In this document: positions 34,473 to 43,257 of the stretch, in pieces
How the letters are laid out: every line of letters starts with the position of its first letter
How positions within the stretch are numbered: position 1 is the first letter of the stretch
Source of the DNA: Pseudomonas huaxiensis
Lineage (GTDB): Bacteria > Pseudomonadota > Gammaproteobacteria > Pseudomonadales > Pseudomonadaceae
Assembly (NCBI RefSeq): GCF_003231275.1
Contig: NZ_QKVL01000011.1
Location: forward strand, 103,789-167,788
DNA: 64,000 nucleotides
Reading direction: 5' to 3'
Notes under the pieces: model-generated
Seen by the model: only the letters and a program-made list of their open reading frames with translations
Database searches by the model: none
What the model was told of the DNA's origin: nothing
Position numbers and translations under genes: made by a program

Positions 34473-34488
34473 TGGCACGCCGGCTGCA
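34473..34488 (+). promoter_or_regulatory. Sigma54 (-24/-12) promoter of the amino-acid ABC transporter
   Basis: TGGCACGCCGGCTGCA matches TGGCACG-N4-TTGCW with one mismatch. The predicted start is near 34499, 38 bases before the binding-protein ATG. An enhancer-binding protein is therefore required. Confidence 0.85.
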
Positions 34489-34536
34489 ATGGGCTCGAAA
34501 CGATTCAGCCTATAGATCCGACCTGAGGTACTGACC

Positions 34537-35316
34537 ATGAGTAAACTGCGCACCCTTCTGCTGGCTACCCTCCTGTGCGGCAGCGCCGTCGGCGCCCAGG
34601 CCGATGTGCTGGGCGACATCGCCCAGCGCGGTGTCCTGAAAGTCGCTGTGCCCCAGGACTTCCCGCCGTTTGGTTCGGTGGGCCCCGACCTCAAGCCCCG
34701 CGGCCTGGACATCGACACCGCGCAACTGCTGGCCGACAAGCTCGGCGTGAAGCTGGCCCTGACCCCCGTCAACAGCACCAACCGCATCCCCTTCCTCACC
34801 ACCGGCAAGGTCGATCTGGTGATCTCCAGCCTCGGCAAAAACCCTGAGCGCGAGAAAGTCGTGGACTTCTCCAAGCCCTACGCGCCCTTCTACCTCGCAG
34901 TGTTCGGCCCGCAGGACAGCAGCGTCGACAGCGTCGAGGCGCTGGCCGGCAAGACCATCAGCGTCACCCGCGGCGCCATCGAAGACATGGAACTGAGCGC
35001 CGTGGCCCCGCAAGGCACCACCATCAAGCGTTTCGAAGACAACAACTCGACCATCGCTGCCTACCTCTCAGGCCAGGTCGATCTGATCGCCAGCGGCAGC
35101 GTGGTGATGTCGGCGATCGCCGAGAAGAATCCGAAGAAAGTCCCGGTGCTCAAGGTCAAGCTCAAAGACTCCCCGGTCTACGTCGGCATGGCCAAGGAAC
35201 AGCCGGCGCTGCTGGAGAAGGTCAACGGCATCCTCGCCGAAGCCGTCGCCGACGGCAGCCTTAACCGCAACGCCGAGAAATGGCTGAAACAGCCGCTGCC
35301 CGCCGATTTCCAGTGA
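34537..35316 (+). CDS. Amino-acid ABC transporter periplasmic binding protein (SBP_bac_3)
   Basis: 259 residues. Signal peptide MSKLRTLLLATLLCGSAVGAQA, then LGDIAQRGVLKVAVPQDFPPFGSVGPDLKPRGLDIDTAQLLADKLGVKLALTPVNSTNRIPFLTTGKVDLVISSLGKNPEREKVVDFSKPY, a standard polar-amino-acid binding protein. Arg in NRIPFL and Asp in the PRGLDID region are typical contacts for the ligand amino and carboxyl groups. First of four genes (binding protein, two permeases, ATPase). Ligand not deducible; glutamate/glutamine-type or sulfur amino acids are possible. Confidence 0.93.
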   Translation: MSKLRTLLLATLLCGSAVGAQADVLGDIAQRGVLKVAVPQDFPPFGSVGPDLKPRGLDIDTAQLLADKLGVKLALTPVNSTNRIPFLTTGKVDLVISSLGKNPEREKVVDFSKPYAPFYLAVFGPQDSSVDSVEALAGKTISVTRGAIEDMELSAVAPQGTTIKRFEDNNSTIAAYLSGQVDLIASGSVVMSAIAEKNPKKVPVLKVKLKDSPVYVGMAKEQPALLEKVNGILAEAVADGSLNRNAEKWLKQPLPADFQ

Positions 35317-35326
35317 GCCCCTGCGC

Positions 35327-35992
35327 ATGGCCTATCAATTCGATTTCGCCGCGGTACTGGCCCAGGGTGACCTGCTGCTCAAGGGCGCGGCGTTCACCCT
35401 GGAGCTGACGCTGATTGGCACCGTGGTCGGCGTTGCCCTGGGCATCGTCGGCGCGGCTGTCCGCGCCTGGAACCTGCGACCGTTCAACTGGCTGTTCGCC
35501 GTGTATGTGGAACTGATCCGCAACACCCCGTTCATCGTCCAGTTGTTCTTCATCTTCTTCGGCCTGCCGGCCCTCGGCGTGCGCATGAGCGAATGGCAAG
35601 CCGCAGTGCTGGCGATGGTGATCAACCTCGGCGCCTACTCCACCGAGATCATCCGCGCCGGCATCCAGGCGATCCCGCGCGGACAACTGGAAGCGGCAGC
35701 GGCGCTGGCCATGAGCCGGTTCGAGACGTTCCGCTACGTGATCCTGCGCCCGGCCCTGGCCAAGGTCTGGCCGGCGCTGTCGAGCCAGGTGGTGATCGTC
35801 ATGCTCGGTTCGGCGGTGTGTTCGCAGATCGCCACCGAGGAGTTGTCGTTCGCCGCCAACTTCATTCAATCGCGCAACTTCCGCGCCTTCGAAACCTACC
35901 TGCTGACCACCTTGATCTACCTGCTGATGGCCATTGGCGTGCGGCAGTTGCTCAACCTGCTGGGCCGCCGCCTGATCGTGAGGAGAGGCTGA
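35327..35992 (+). CDS. Amino-acid ABC transporter permease 1
   Basis: 221 residues of the HisM/GltJ family with about five membrane segments. FTLELTLIGTVVGVALGIVG starts the domain; YVELIRNTPFIVQLFFIFFGLPALG and the coupling loop QLEAAAALAMSRFETFRYVILRPALAKVWPALSSQ are characteristic. It begins 10 bases after the binding-protein stop, and its stop overlaps the next permease start (TGATG). Confidence 0.93.
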   Translation: MAYQFDFAAVLAQGDLLLKGAAFTLELTLIGTVVGVALGIVGAAVRAWNLRPFNWLFAVYVELIRNTPFIVQLFFIFFGLPALGVRMSEWQAAVLAMVINLGAYSTEIIRAGIQAIPRGQLEAAAALAMSRFETFRYVILRPALAKVWPALSSQVVIVMLGSAVCSQIATEELSFAANFIQSRNFRAFETYLLTTLIYLLMAIGVRQLLNLLGRRLIVRRG

Positions 35993-36639
35993 TGGATTTC
36001 ACGTTGTGGGACATCGTCCGCAACCTGCTCACCGGCTTGCAGTGGACCTTGCTGTTGTCGCTGGTGGCCTTTGTGTGTGGCGGCGCGGTCGGACTGCTGA
36101 TGCTGGTCGGGCGGATTTCGCAGAACACCACGCTGCGGGTGCTGAGCCGCGGCTATATCGAACTGTTCCAGGGCACGCCGCTGCTGATGCAACTGTTCAT
36201 GGTGTTTTTCGGCATCGCCCTGTTCGGCATCGATGTCTCGGCCTGGGTGGCTGCGGCGGTGGCGCTGACCCTGTTCACCAGCGCCTTTCTTGCCGAGATC
36301 TGGCGCGGCTGCGTGGAGTCGATTCCCCGTGGCCAGTGGGAGGCCAGCTCGAGCCTGGCGCTGAGCCGTTACGAGCAACTGCGCCACGTGATCCTGCCGC
36401 AAGCCCTGCGCATCGGCGTGGCGCCGACCGTGGGCTTCTCGGTGCAGGTGGTCAAGGGCACGGCGGTGACGTCGATCATCGGCTTCACCGAGTTGACCAA
36501 GACCGGCGGCATGCTGGCCAACGCCACCTTCGAACCCTTCCTGATCTACGGCCTGGTTTCCCTGGGCTACTTCATTCTGTGTTTTCCACTGTCGCTGGGT
36601 GCCCGTTACCTGGAGAGGAGGCTGCATGCCGCTGGTTAG
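35992..36639 (+). CDS. Amino-acid ABC transporter permease 2
   Basis: 215 residues from the ATG at 35992, which overlaps the preceding stop and has AGGAGAGG upstream. Same family as its neighbour: GLQWTLLLSLVAFVCGGAVGLLMLV, YIELFQGTPLLMQLFMVFFGIALFG and coupling loop QWEASSSLALSRYEQLRHVILPQALRI. The two permeases probably form a heterodimer. Its end overlaps the ATPase start by 14 bases. Confidence 0.93.
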   Translation: MDFTLWDIVRNLLTGLQWTLLLSLVAFVCGGAVGLLMLVGRISQNTTLRVLSRGYIELFQGTPLLMQLFMVFFGIALFGIDVSAWVAAAVALTLFTSAFLAEIWRGCVESIPRGQWEASSSLALSRYEQLRHVILPQALRIGVAPTVGFSVQVVKGTAVTSIIGFTELTKTGGMLANATFEPFLIYGLVSLGYFILCFPLSLGARYLERRLHAAG

Positions 36640-37354
36640 AGTGTCTGCGTTGCACAAGTACTACGGGAACAACCACGTGCTCAAGGGTGTTGACCTGAGC
36701 ATCGAACAGGGCGAGGTGGTGGCGATCATCGGCCGCAGCGGTTCGGGCAAGAGCACCCTGCTGCGCACCTTGAACGGCCTGGAGTCGATCAACGACGGGG
36801 TGATCGAAGTGGACGGCGAATACCTCGACGCCGCGCGCGCTGACCTGCGTTCGCTGCGGCAGAAAGTCGGGATGATCTTCCAGCAGTTCAACCTGTTCCC
36901 GCACCTGAGCGTCGGCGAGAACGTGATGCTCGCGCCGCAACTGGTGAAGAAGACCTCCAACGCCGACGCCCGCAAGCTGGCGCAACAGATGCTGGACCGG
37001 GTCGGCCTGGGTAATCGCTTCGACGCCTACCCCGACCAGTTGTCCGGCGGCCAGCAGCAACGGGTGGCGATTGCCCGGGCGCTGGCGATGTCGCCGAAGG
37101 TGCTGTTGTGTGATGAAATCACCTCGGCGCTGGACCCGGAGCTGGTCAGCGAAGTGCTCAGTGTGGTGCGTGAACTGGCCCGCGAAGGCATGACCCTGGT
37201 GATGGTCACCCACGAAATGCGCTTCGCCCGCGAAGTCGGCGACAAGCTGGTGTTCATGCACCAGGGCAAGGTGCACGAGATGGGCGATCCGAAAGTGCTG
37301 TTTGACGCGCCGCAAACGCCGGAGCTGGCGAACTTCATTGGCAGCGTTGCCTGA
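36626..37354 (+). CDS. Amino-acid ABC transporter ATPase (GlnQ/HisP type)
   Basis: 242 residues from the ATG at 36626 with GGAGAGGAGG upstream. Walker A GRSGSGKST, Q-loop FQQFNLFPHLSVGENV, signature LSGGQQQRVAIARAL, Walker B VLLCDEITSALDP, H-loop MVTHEMRFAREV. The short length without regulatory extension matches amino-acid importers. Last gene of the operon. Confidence 0.95.
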   Translation: MPLVRVSALHKYYGNNHVLKGVDLSIEQGEVVAIIGRSGSGKSTLLRTLNGLESINDGVIEVDGEYLDAARADLRSLRQKVGMIFQQFNLFPHLSVGENVMLAPQLVKKTSNADARKLAQQMLDRVGLGNRFDAYPDQLSGGQQQRVAIARALAMSPKVLLCDEITSALDPELVSEVLSVVRELAREGMTLVMVTHEMRFAREVGDKLVFMHQGKVHEMGDPKVLFDAPQTPELANFIGSVA

Positions 37355-37376
37355 CCTCATATCCCGTGAACGACAA

Positions 37377-37404
37377 CGGGCTTGCCGCATCCGCGACAAG
37401 CCCG
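37377..37404. terminator. Hairpin between convergent genes
   Basis: CGGGCTTG (37377-37384) pairs with CAAGCCCG (37397-37404) across 12 bases. It lies between the convergent ATPase and isochorismatase-like genes. There is no strong T-run, so termination efficiency is uncertain. Confidence 0.5.
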
Positions 37405-37426
37405 CTGGAAGAACCGCCGAATGCGC

Positions 37427-38050
37427 TTACTTGGCCGTCAGCGCCGCGTAGCTGTTCATCAGGTTGCGGTAATTGGGGATGCGCTGGGACAGCAGGTTGC
37501 CCAGGCCTTCGATGTCGTTGCGCCAGTCGCGGTGCAGCTCACAGGCCACCGAGAACCAGTTCATCATCTGCGCACCGGCTGCAGTCATGCGCGCCCATGC
37601 CGCTTGTTGCACGGTTTCGTTGAAGGTGCCGGAAGCGTCGGTCACCACGAACACGTCGAAGCCCTCGGCCAGCGCCGACAGGGTCGGGAACGCCACGCAG
37701 ACGTCAGTCACCACGCCGGCAATGATCAGTTGCTTGCGCCCGGTGGCCTTGATGGCCTGGACGAAGTCTTCGTTGTCCCAGGCGTTGATCTGACCAGGGC
37801 GGGCAATGTACGGCGCATCCGGGAACAGTTCTTTCAGCTCAGGCACCAGCGGGCCGTTGGGACCCTGTTCGAAGCTGGTGGTGAGGATGGTCGGCAAGCC
37901 GAAGAACTTCGCCAGGTCACCCAGGGCCAGGACGTTGTTCTTGAACTCATTGGGCGAGAAGTCCTGCACCAGGGAAATCAAACCTGTCTGGTGATCCACC
38001 AGCAAAACCACGGCATCGTCTTTGTTCAGGCGTTTGTAGTTGGCGCTCAT
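37427..38050 (-). CDS. Isochorismatase-family cysteine hydrolase (YcaC-like)
   Basis: 207 residues. Cysteine hydrolase fold with Asp in AVVLLVDHQTGLISLVQDFSPNEFKNNVLAL and the catalytic Cys in KQLIIAGVVTDVCVAFPTLSALAEGFDVFVVTDASGTF. The segment TSFEQGPNGPLVPELKELFPDAPYIARPGQINAWDNEDFV is typical of YcaC-like proteins. Substrate unknown; the family hydrolyses amides, ureides and enol ethers. It lies 65 bases after an exported amidohydrolase on the same strand, likely one operon. Confidence 0.9.
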   Translation of the reverse strand: MSANYKRLNKDDAVVLLVDHQTGLISLVQDFSPNEFKNNVLALGDLAKFFGLPTILTTSFEQGPNGPLVPELKELFPDAPYIARPGQINAWDNEDFVQAIKATGRKQLIIAGVVTDVCVAFPTLSALAEGFDVFVVTDASGTFNETVQQAAWARMTAAGAQMMNWFSVACELHRDWRNDIEGLGNLLSQRIPNYRNLMNSYAALTAK

Positions 38051-38115
38051 TACATGACTCCTAGGGGTTGAATGACGCGGGATGGCACGGGCTTGACGCC
38101 CGCGCCGAGGTGAAA

Positions 38116-40086
38116 TCAGAAGGCGAAACAGGAGCAGCCGAACGCGCCCCAGAAGCCTTGGAAGTCGCTGACTGGCACGTTGGACAAGCGCGCCCGTTCA
38201 TGGCCGTGGGCATGCACACCGCACGGACCGCTGCACTGGTGCACCTGCGCCTGCAACGGCGAGGCCGGACGCCAGTGACCCGGCACCTTGACCACCGGCG
38301 ACCAGTCCGGCAGCACCGGAATGTCCAGCGGGCCGTGATTGCGGAAGTCGTCGGCGCCGAACACCACCTTGCCGCCGACAACGGTCAGCACCGACTCGAT
38401 CCACTTGATGGCTTCTTCATCGACGCTGAAGTAGTCGGCGCTGAGCACCGCGACGTCCGCCAACTGGCCGACCTTGATCTGGCCCTTCTTGCCCTGCTCC
38501 GAGGAGAACCAGGCGCTGCCGTGGGTGAACAGCTCCAGCGCGGTGAGGCGCGACAGCCCTTCCTCATGCAGGGCCAGGCCGCCGACGGTACGACCGCTGA
38601 CCATCCAGTACAGCGAGGTCCACGGGTTGTAGCTGGAAACCCGGGTGGCGTCAGTGCCGGCGCCGACCGGCACGCCTTCAGCAAGCATGCGCTTGATCGG
38701 TGGGGTCGCTTCGGCGGCCTTGGCACCGTAGCGCTCGACGAAATACTCGCCCTGGAAGGCCATGCGGTCCTGGATCGCGATGCCGCCGCCCAGCGCCCGC
38801 ACCCGTTCGATATTGCGCGGGGTGATGGTTTCGGCGTGGTCGAAGAACCATGGCAGGCCGTTGAATGGAATGTCGCGGTTGACCTTCTCGAACACATCGA
38901 GCATGCGGCTGATGGATTCGTCATAGGTGGCGTGCAGACGGAACGGCCAGCGCTGCTCAACCAGGTGGCGCACCACCGGTTCGAGGTCCTGCTCCATGCT
39001 CGGCGCCAGGTCCGGGCGCGGTTCGAGGAAGTCTTCGAAGTCGGCGGCGGAGAACACCAGCATCTCGCCGGCGCCGTTGTGGCGCAGCATGTCGTCGCCC
39101 TGATGCAGCTTGACGCTGCTGGTCCAGTTCTTGAAGTCGGCCAGTTCGTCCTTGGGCTTCTGGGTGAACAGGTTGTAGGCGATGCGCACCGTCAACTGGT
39201 CCTGCTTGGCCAGCTGTTCGATCACCTCGTAGTCGTCCGGGTAGTTCTGGAAACCGCCGCCAGCATCGATGGCGCTGGTCAGGCCGAGGCGGTTGAGCTC
39301 GCGCATGAACTGGCGGGTCGAGTTGACCTGATACTCCAGCGGCAACTTCGGCCCCTTGGACAGGGTCGAGTAGAGAATCATCGCGTTGGGCCGTGCCACC
39401 AACATGCCGGTGGGCTCGCCCTTGCTGTCGCGGACAATCTCGCCGCCAGGCGGGTTGGGCGTGTCGCGGGTGTAGCCGGCGACACGCAGCGCGGCGCGGT
39501 TGAGCAAGGCGCGGTCATACAGGTGGAGGACGAACACCGGAGTGTCGGGCGCGGCCTGGTTCAGTTCTTCCAGGGTCGGCATGCGTTTTTCGGCGAACTG
39601 GAATTCGTTCCAGCCACCGACCACCCGCACCCACTGCGGCGTCGGTGTGCGATCAGCCTGGTCCTTGAGCATGCGCAGGGCGTCGGCCAGCGACGGCACA
39701 CCTTCCCAGCGCAGTTCGAGGTTGTAGTTGAGGCCGCCACGGATCAGGTGCAGGTGCGAGTCGTTGAGGCCGGGAATCACGCAGCGGCCCTTGAGGTCGA
39801 TGACCTGGGTGCCGGTACTGCGCGCGGCCATGGCCTGGGCATCGGTGCCCACGGCGATGAAACGCCCGTCCTTGATCGCAACTGCGGTAGCTTGCGGATT
39901 TTCCCGGTCCACGGTGTGGAACTGGCCGTTGAACAGAATCAGGTCGGCATTCATTGCAGGTCCTTGGTCAGAAGTGAGTGAGGCGAAGGACAACCGCGGC
40001 AGCAGCGTCGCCGCCGCGGTCAGAAGAGAGCCGGCGGCCAGCAGGCGTCGGCGGGCCGGGTCGGTGTGGTCATCGCGGTCAGTCAT
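38116..40086 (-). CDS. YtcJ-type metal-dependent amidohydrolase with Tat signal
   Basis: 656 residues from the ATG at 40086. N-terminus MTDRDDHTDPARRRLLAAGSLLTAAATLLPRLSFA looks like a twin-arginine leader, implying export of the folded enzyme. The barrel follows: NADLILFNGQFHTVDRENPQATAVAIKDGRFIAVGTDAQ, metal-binding HxH in IPGLNDSHLHLIRGG, PWFFDHAETITPRNIERVRALGGGIAIQ, and GAGTDATRVSSYNPWTSLYWMV with the catalytic Asp. These hydrolyse N-acyl or N-formimino compounds. The last ~40 residues carry QCSGPCGVHAHGH and end GCSCFAF, an unusual Cys/His-rich tail. An internal ATG (MNADLILFNG) could give a cytosolic form. Divergent from the STAND regulator at 40456. Confidence 0.88.
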   Translation of the reverse strand: MTDRDDHTDPARRRLLAAGSLLTAAATLLPRLSFASLTSDQGPAMNADLILFNGQFHTVDRENPQATAVAIKDGRFIAVGTDAQAMAARSTGTQVIDLKGRCVIPGLNDSHLHLIRGGLNYNLELRWEGVPSLADALRMLKDQADRTPTPQWVRVVGGWNEFQFAEKRMPTLEELNQAAPDTPVFVLHLYDRALLNRAALRVAGYTRDTPNPPGGEIVRDSKGEPTGMLVARPNAMILYSTLSKGPKLPLEYQVNSTRQFMRELNRLGLTSAIDAGGGFQNYPDDYEVIEQLAKQDQLTVRIAYNLFTQKPKDELADFKNWTSSVKLHQGDDMLRHNGAGEMLVFSAADFEDFLEPRPDLAPSMEQDLEPVVRHLVEQRWPFRLHATYDESISRMLDVFEKVNRDIPFNGLPWFFDHAETITPRNIERVRALGGGIAIQDRMAFQGEYFVERYGAKAAEATPPIKRMLAEGVPVGAGTDATRVSSYNPWTSLYWMVSGRTVGGLALHEEGLSRLTALELFTHGSAWFSSEQGKKGQIKVGQLADVAVLSADYFSVDEEAIKWIESVLTVVGGKVVFGADDFRNHGPLDIPVLPDWSPVVKVPGHWRPASPLQAQVHQCSGPCGVHAHGHERARLSNVPVSDFQGFWGAFGCSCFAF

Positions 40087-40455
40087 GGCCGCGCTCCTCG
40101 TCACCGTCGGTCGCGACGGTGTGGCGTTCACCGGGCCGCACTGTGGATGATTCAGTCATGTCGGGCTCCCTGGCGCTTGATCCCATGGATTCTTGGGGGT
40201 GAGGCGATCGTGGACGAGTTAATCGTTGTTAATTATTCCCCTGTTCGACGTAGTGTTTTTCCCTCGGAGGGCAACAGGCGCCCGGAAACAGGGCCTGCGC
40301 CAGGCAAAGCTGTACAAGCGTAGACCGCGTACCCAGGCGCACTGGCGAAGCCGCCATTGCGTTGCCGCCCGAACCTGCCCAACATGCGCCAAAGCCACGC
40401 GGCAGAGCCCTTTCAGGGGCTTTGCCGGTAGTCGGAACAGCGTCAGGAGCACGAT
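40087..40455. other. Divergent intergenic region between amidohydrolase and STAND regulator
   Basis: 369 bases with no convincing gene. An AT-rich block (GTTAATCGTTGTTAATTATT, about 40217-40236) may hold the divergent promoters. In the leader of the regulator, GGCAGAGCCC (40401-40410) and GGGCTTTGCC (40417-40426) form a hairpin with one mismatch about 30 bases before the GTG start. Confidence 0.5.
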
Positions 40456-43257
40456 GTGAGCAACAACAGCGAACAGGCCATTCAGTTCGGCCCTTACCGG
40501 GTGTTTCCCGGCCAGCGCCTGATCGTCGAAAACGAGCGACCGCTGCGCCTGGGGCGGCGCGCCATGGACATCCTCCTGGCACTGTTGGCGCGCCCCGGCG
40601 AGGTGCTGAGCAAGCAGCAACTGATGGCGCTGGTCTGGCCCGACACGGTGGTCGAGGACATCAGCCTGCGCGTGCACATCGCCGCCCTGCGCAAGGCCCT
40701 CGGCGACGGCCAGAGCGGACAGCGCTACATCGTCACGGTGGCCCAGCGCGGCTACAGTTTCGTTGCACCACTGACGCTGCAGACACCGCCGCCGCTGTCC
40801 CCTGGCCGGGTCAACGCCGCGCATAACCTGCCGTTGCAACGCACCCGCCCGATTGGCCGCCAGGTGCTGGTCAATCAACTGCTCGATCAGCTGTCGCAAC
40901 AGCGCCTGCTGACCCTCGCCGGCCCCGGTGGCATCGGCAAGACCACCGTGGCCCTGCGGGTCGCCGAGCAATTGCTCGGGCACTACCGCGACGGCGTCCG
41001 TCTGCTCGACCTGAGCCCGCTGAGCAGCCCGTCGATGATCGTCAGCAACCTGGCCGGCGTGTTCGGCCTGGCCCTGCCCGACCAGGCGCCGCTGGACGCC
41101 CTGTGCAACTACCTCAGCGAACGTCAGGTGCTGCTGGTGATCGACAACGCCGAGCATCTGGTGGACTCGGTCGCCAGCCTCTGCGAACACCTCCTGCGCT
41201 GCGCCCCGCGCTTGCAGATCCTGGTGACCAGCCGCGAGAGCCTGCGCGCCGAAGGCGAATGGCTGCAGCGCCTGGACGCGCTGGACTGCCCGCCGCTCGA
41301 CGCGGTGCTCGATCCCGCCGAAGCCCTGCGCTACAGCGCCGTGCAACTGTTCGTCGAACGGGCCATCGCCAGCCAGGACAGCTTCGAACTCGACACCACC
41401 AACCTGACCACGGTGCTCGCCATCTGCCGCCAACTCGACGGCATTCCGCTAGCCCTCGAACTGGCCGCGGCGCAACTGGCGACCCTCGACCTCGACGGTC
41501 TGCTCGGCGATCTGCGCAAACACCTGGCCCAGCCGCAGGTTGACGCGGCCCCGCAGCACCTGCTCGGTGCCACGCTGGACTGGAGCTTCCAGTTGCTCAA
41601 TGACAACGAACGCACCTGCCTGCGTCGGCTCAGCGTGTTTCGCGGCGGCTTCACCCTGGCCTCGGCGCTGGCCCTGGTCACCGACGAGCGCCTCGGCCGC
41701 GAGCAGGTGCTGGATGCGCTGAGCCAGTTGGTGACCAAGTCGCTGCTCAATGTCGATGTCGGTGATGAAGAGGTGTTCTACCGCCTGCTCGACACCACCC
41801 GCAGCTACGCCATGGCCAGGTTGCAACAGGCCGGCGAGCTGCCGGCGGCGCTCAAGCGCCATGCCGAGCGCTATCTGGTGATCATGCAGCAGGCCGAACG
41901 CGAGTGGCCGCAGACCAGCGCCGAACAGTGGCTGGAGCGTTATTCGCGGGCCCTCGACGATCTGCGCGCGGCGCTGGAGTGGGGTTTCGCCAGCAGCGAC
42001 GCGGGCCTGCTCGGCGCCCGCCTGACCGCCGCGTCGGCACCACTGTGGCAGGAACTGTCGCTGCTCTCGGAGCATGGCCGGCATATCCGCAAGGCGCTGC
42101 TGCACCTGGACACCGACGCCCATCCCGCCGCACACCTGCACATCAACCTCAAGCTGGCGATGGGCACCTTCAGCTACCACGGCCAGGGCGGCAACCAGGA
42201 AACCCTCGACGCCTTCCGCAGCGCCCGCGAACTCGCCGAGCGCCACGGCGACATCCCCGGTCAGTTGCGGGCGATCTCCGGGCACATGGCGGTCAATCTG
42301 AGCCGGGGCGAATACCAGCAGGCGCTACAACTGAGCCGCGACTTCGACCAGCGCGGCCTCAGCCACGACCCGCACCTGGCCCTCAGCGCCCAGCGCCTGC
42401 GCGGGCTTGGCCTGCACTTCAGCGGCGATCAGGCCGGTGCCCGCGCCGAAGCCGACGACGCCCTGCAACGGATGGCCCACAGCGGCCGGCTCAACCGCTT
42501 TACCCACGGTTTTGGCGTGCAATATGACCAGAGCGTCGCCGCCCTCACCCTGCTGGCGCGCATTCTCTGGTTGCAGGGGCTTTCGGACCAGGCCGCGTGC
42601 ACCGCCGAACAGGCGCTGGACCTGGCGCAGCAGATCAACCATGGCACCACGCTGTGCTACACCCTCGCCCTGAGCGGCTGCGTCATTCCCTGGTACAACG
42701 GCGACGCGGAACAAGCGCGGGAGCGCGTGGCGCTACTTCGCGAGCAGTCCATCCGCCATTCCGTGGGCGTGTTCCAGGACTGGGCCGAACACTACGCCCG
42801 GGCACTCGATGGCGAACCCGCCAAGCCGGCCACCGGCTTGATCAACGACCTGCTGGCGACGCTGGTGCCAGGGCGGGTCGATACCGCGCTGCTGGAACGA
42901 GCACACAACGGCGACGCCGGCTGGGCCGGCCCCGCCCTGCTCTGCTCACGGGCCGAGCAGCTTATGCTGACGGGCGCGGATGCTCGTCAGGAAGCCGAAG
43001 CCCTGCAGCTCAAGGCCCTAGGTATCGCCCGCAAACAACAGGCGCTAGCCTGGGAGCTGCGTAGCGCCAGCGCCCTGGCGCAGCTCTGGCTGGAAGACGG
43101 CCGACCGTTGTCCGCTCGGCAATTACTGGCGCCGGTGCTTGCCCGTTGCCGCGAAGGGTTCGCCACCCCGCACGTGACGCGTGCGCGCCAGTTGCTGGCG
43201 CAACTGCCCGCCCGTGAACAACCGCGCAGCCGCTACGAAAGGATTCAGGCCGGCTGA
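40456..43257 (+). CDS. Winged-helix/STAND ATPase transcriptional regulator with TPR-like C-terminus
   Basis: 933 residues from a GTG start with GGAG six bases upstream; the nearby ATG is followed by a stop. Residues 10-106 form an OmpR-type winged helix (FGPYRVFPGQRLIVENERPLRLGRRAMDILLALLARPGEVLSKQQL, LRVHIAALRKAL, GYSFVAPL). A STAND/NB-ARC ATPase follows with P-loop GPGGIGKTT (156-164), Walker B VLLVIDNAEHL and LQILVTSRESL sensor, then DGIPLALELAAAQLATL. The last ~450 residues are helical repeats of TPR type. Such proteins bind DNA after ligand- and ATP-driven switching. Divergent from the Tat amidohydrolase and convergent with a shorter relative. Confidence 0.9.
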   Translation: MSNNSEQAIQFGPYRVFPGQRLIVENERPLRLGRRAMDILLALLARPGEVLSKQQLMALVWPDTVVEDISLRVHIAALRKALGDGQSGQRYIVTVAQRGYSFVAPLTLQTPPPLSPGRVNAAHNLPLQRTRPIGRQVLVNQLLDQLSQQRLLTLAGPGGIGKTTVALRVAEQLLGHYRDGVRLLDLSPLSSPSMIVSNLAGVFGLALPDQAPLDALCNYLSERQVLLVIDNAEHLVDSVASLCEHLLRCAPRLQILVTSRESLRAEGEWLQRLDALDCPPLDAVLDPAEALRYSAVQLFVERAIASQDSFELDTTNLTTVLAICRQLDGIPLALELAAAQLATLDLDGLLGDLRKHLAQPQVDAAPQHLLGATLDWSFQLLNDNERTCLRRLSVFRGGFTLASALALVTDERLGREQVLDALSQLVTKSLLNVDVGDEEVFYRLLDTTRSYAMARLQQAGELPAALKRHAERYLVIMQQAEREWPQTSAEQWLERYSRALDDLRAALEWGFASSDAGLLGARLTAASAPLWQELSLLSEHGRHIRKALLHLDTDAHPAAHLHINLKLAMGTFSYHGQGGNQETLDAFRSARELAERHGDIPGQLRAISGHMAVNLSRGEYQQALQLSRDFDQRGLSHDPHLALSAQRLRGLGLHFSGDQAGARAEADDALQRMAHSGRLNRFTHGFGVQYDQSVAALTLLARILWLQGLSDQAACTAEQALDLAQQINHGTTLCYTLALSGCVIPWYNGDAEQARERVALLREQSIRHSVGVFQDWAEHYARALDGEPAKPATGLINDLLATLVPGRVDTALLERAHNGDAGWAGPALLCSRAEQLMLTGADARQEAEALQLKALGIARKQQALAWELRSASALAQLWLEDGRPLSARQLLAPVLARCREGFATPHVTRARQLLAQLPAREQPRSRYERIQAG

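Noticed and set aside
38070..38085. TGGCACGGGCTTGACG as a sigma54 promoter
   Set aside because: The -12 element has GA instead of GC, and no gene starts downstream on that strand.
38068..39981. A 637-codon open frame antisense to the Tat amidohydrolase
   Set aside because: Rich in Val, Gly, Gln, Arg and His in a pattern typical of antisense shadows; no ribosome site; sense gene has intact metal motifs.
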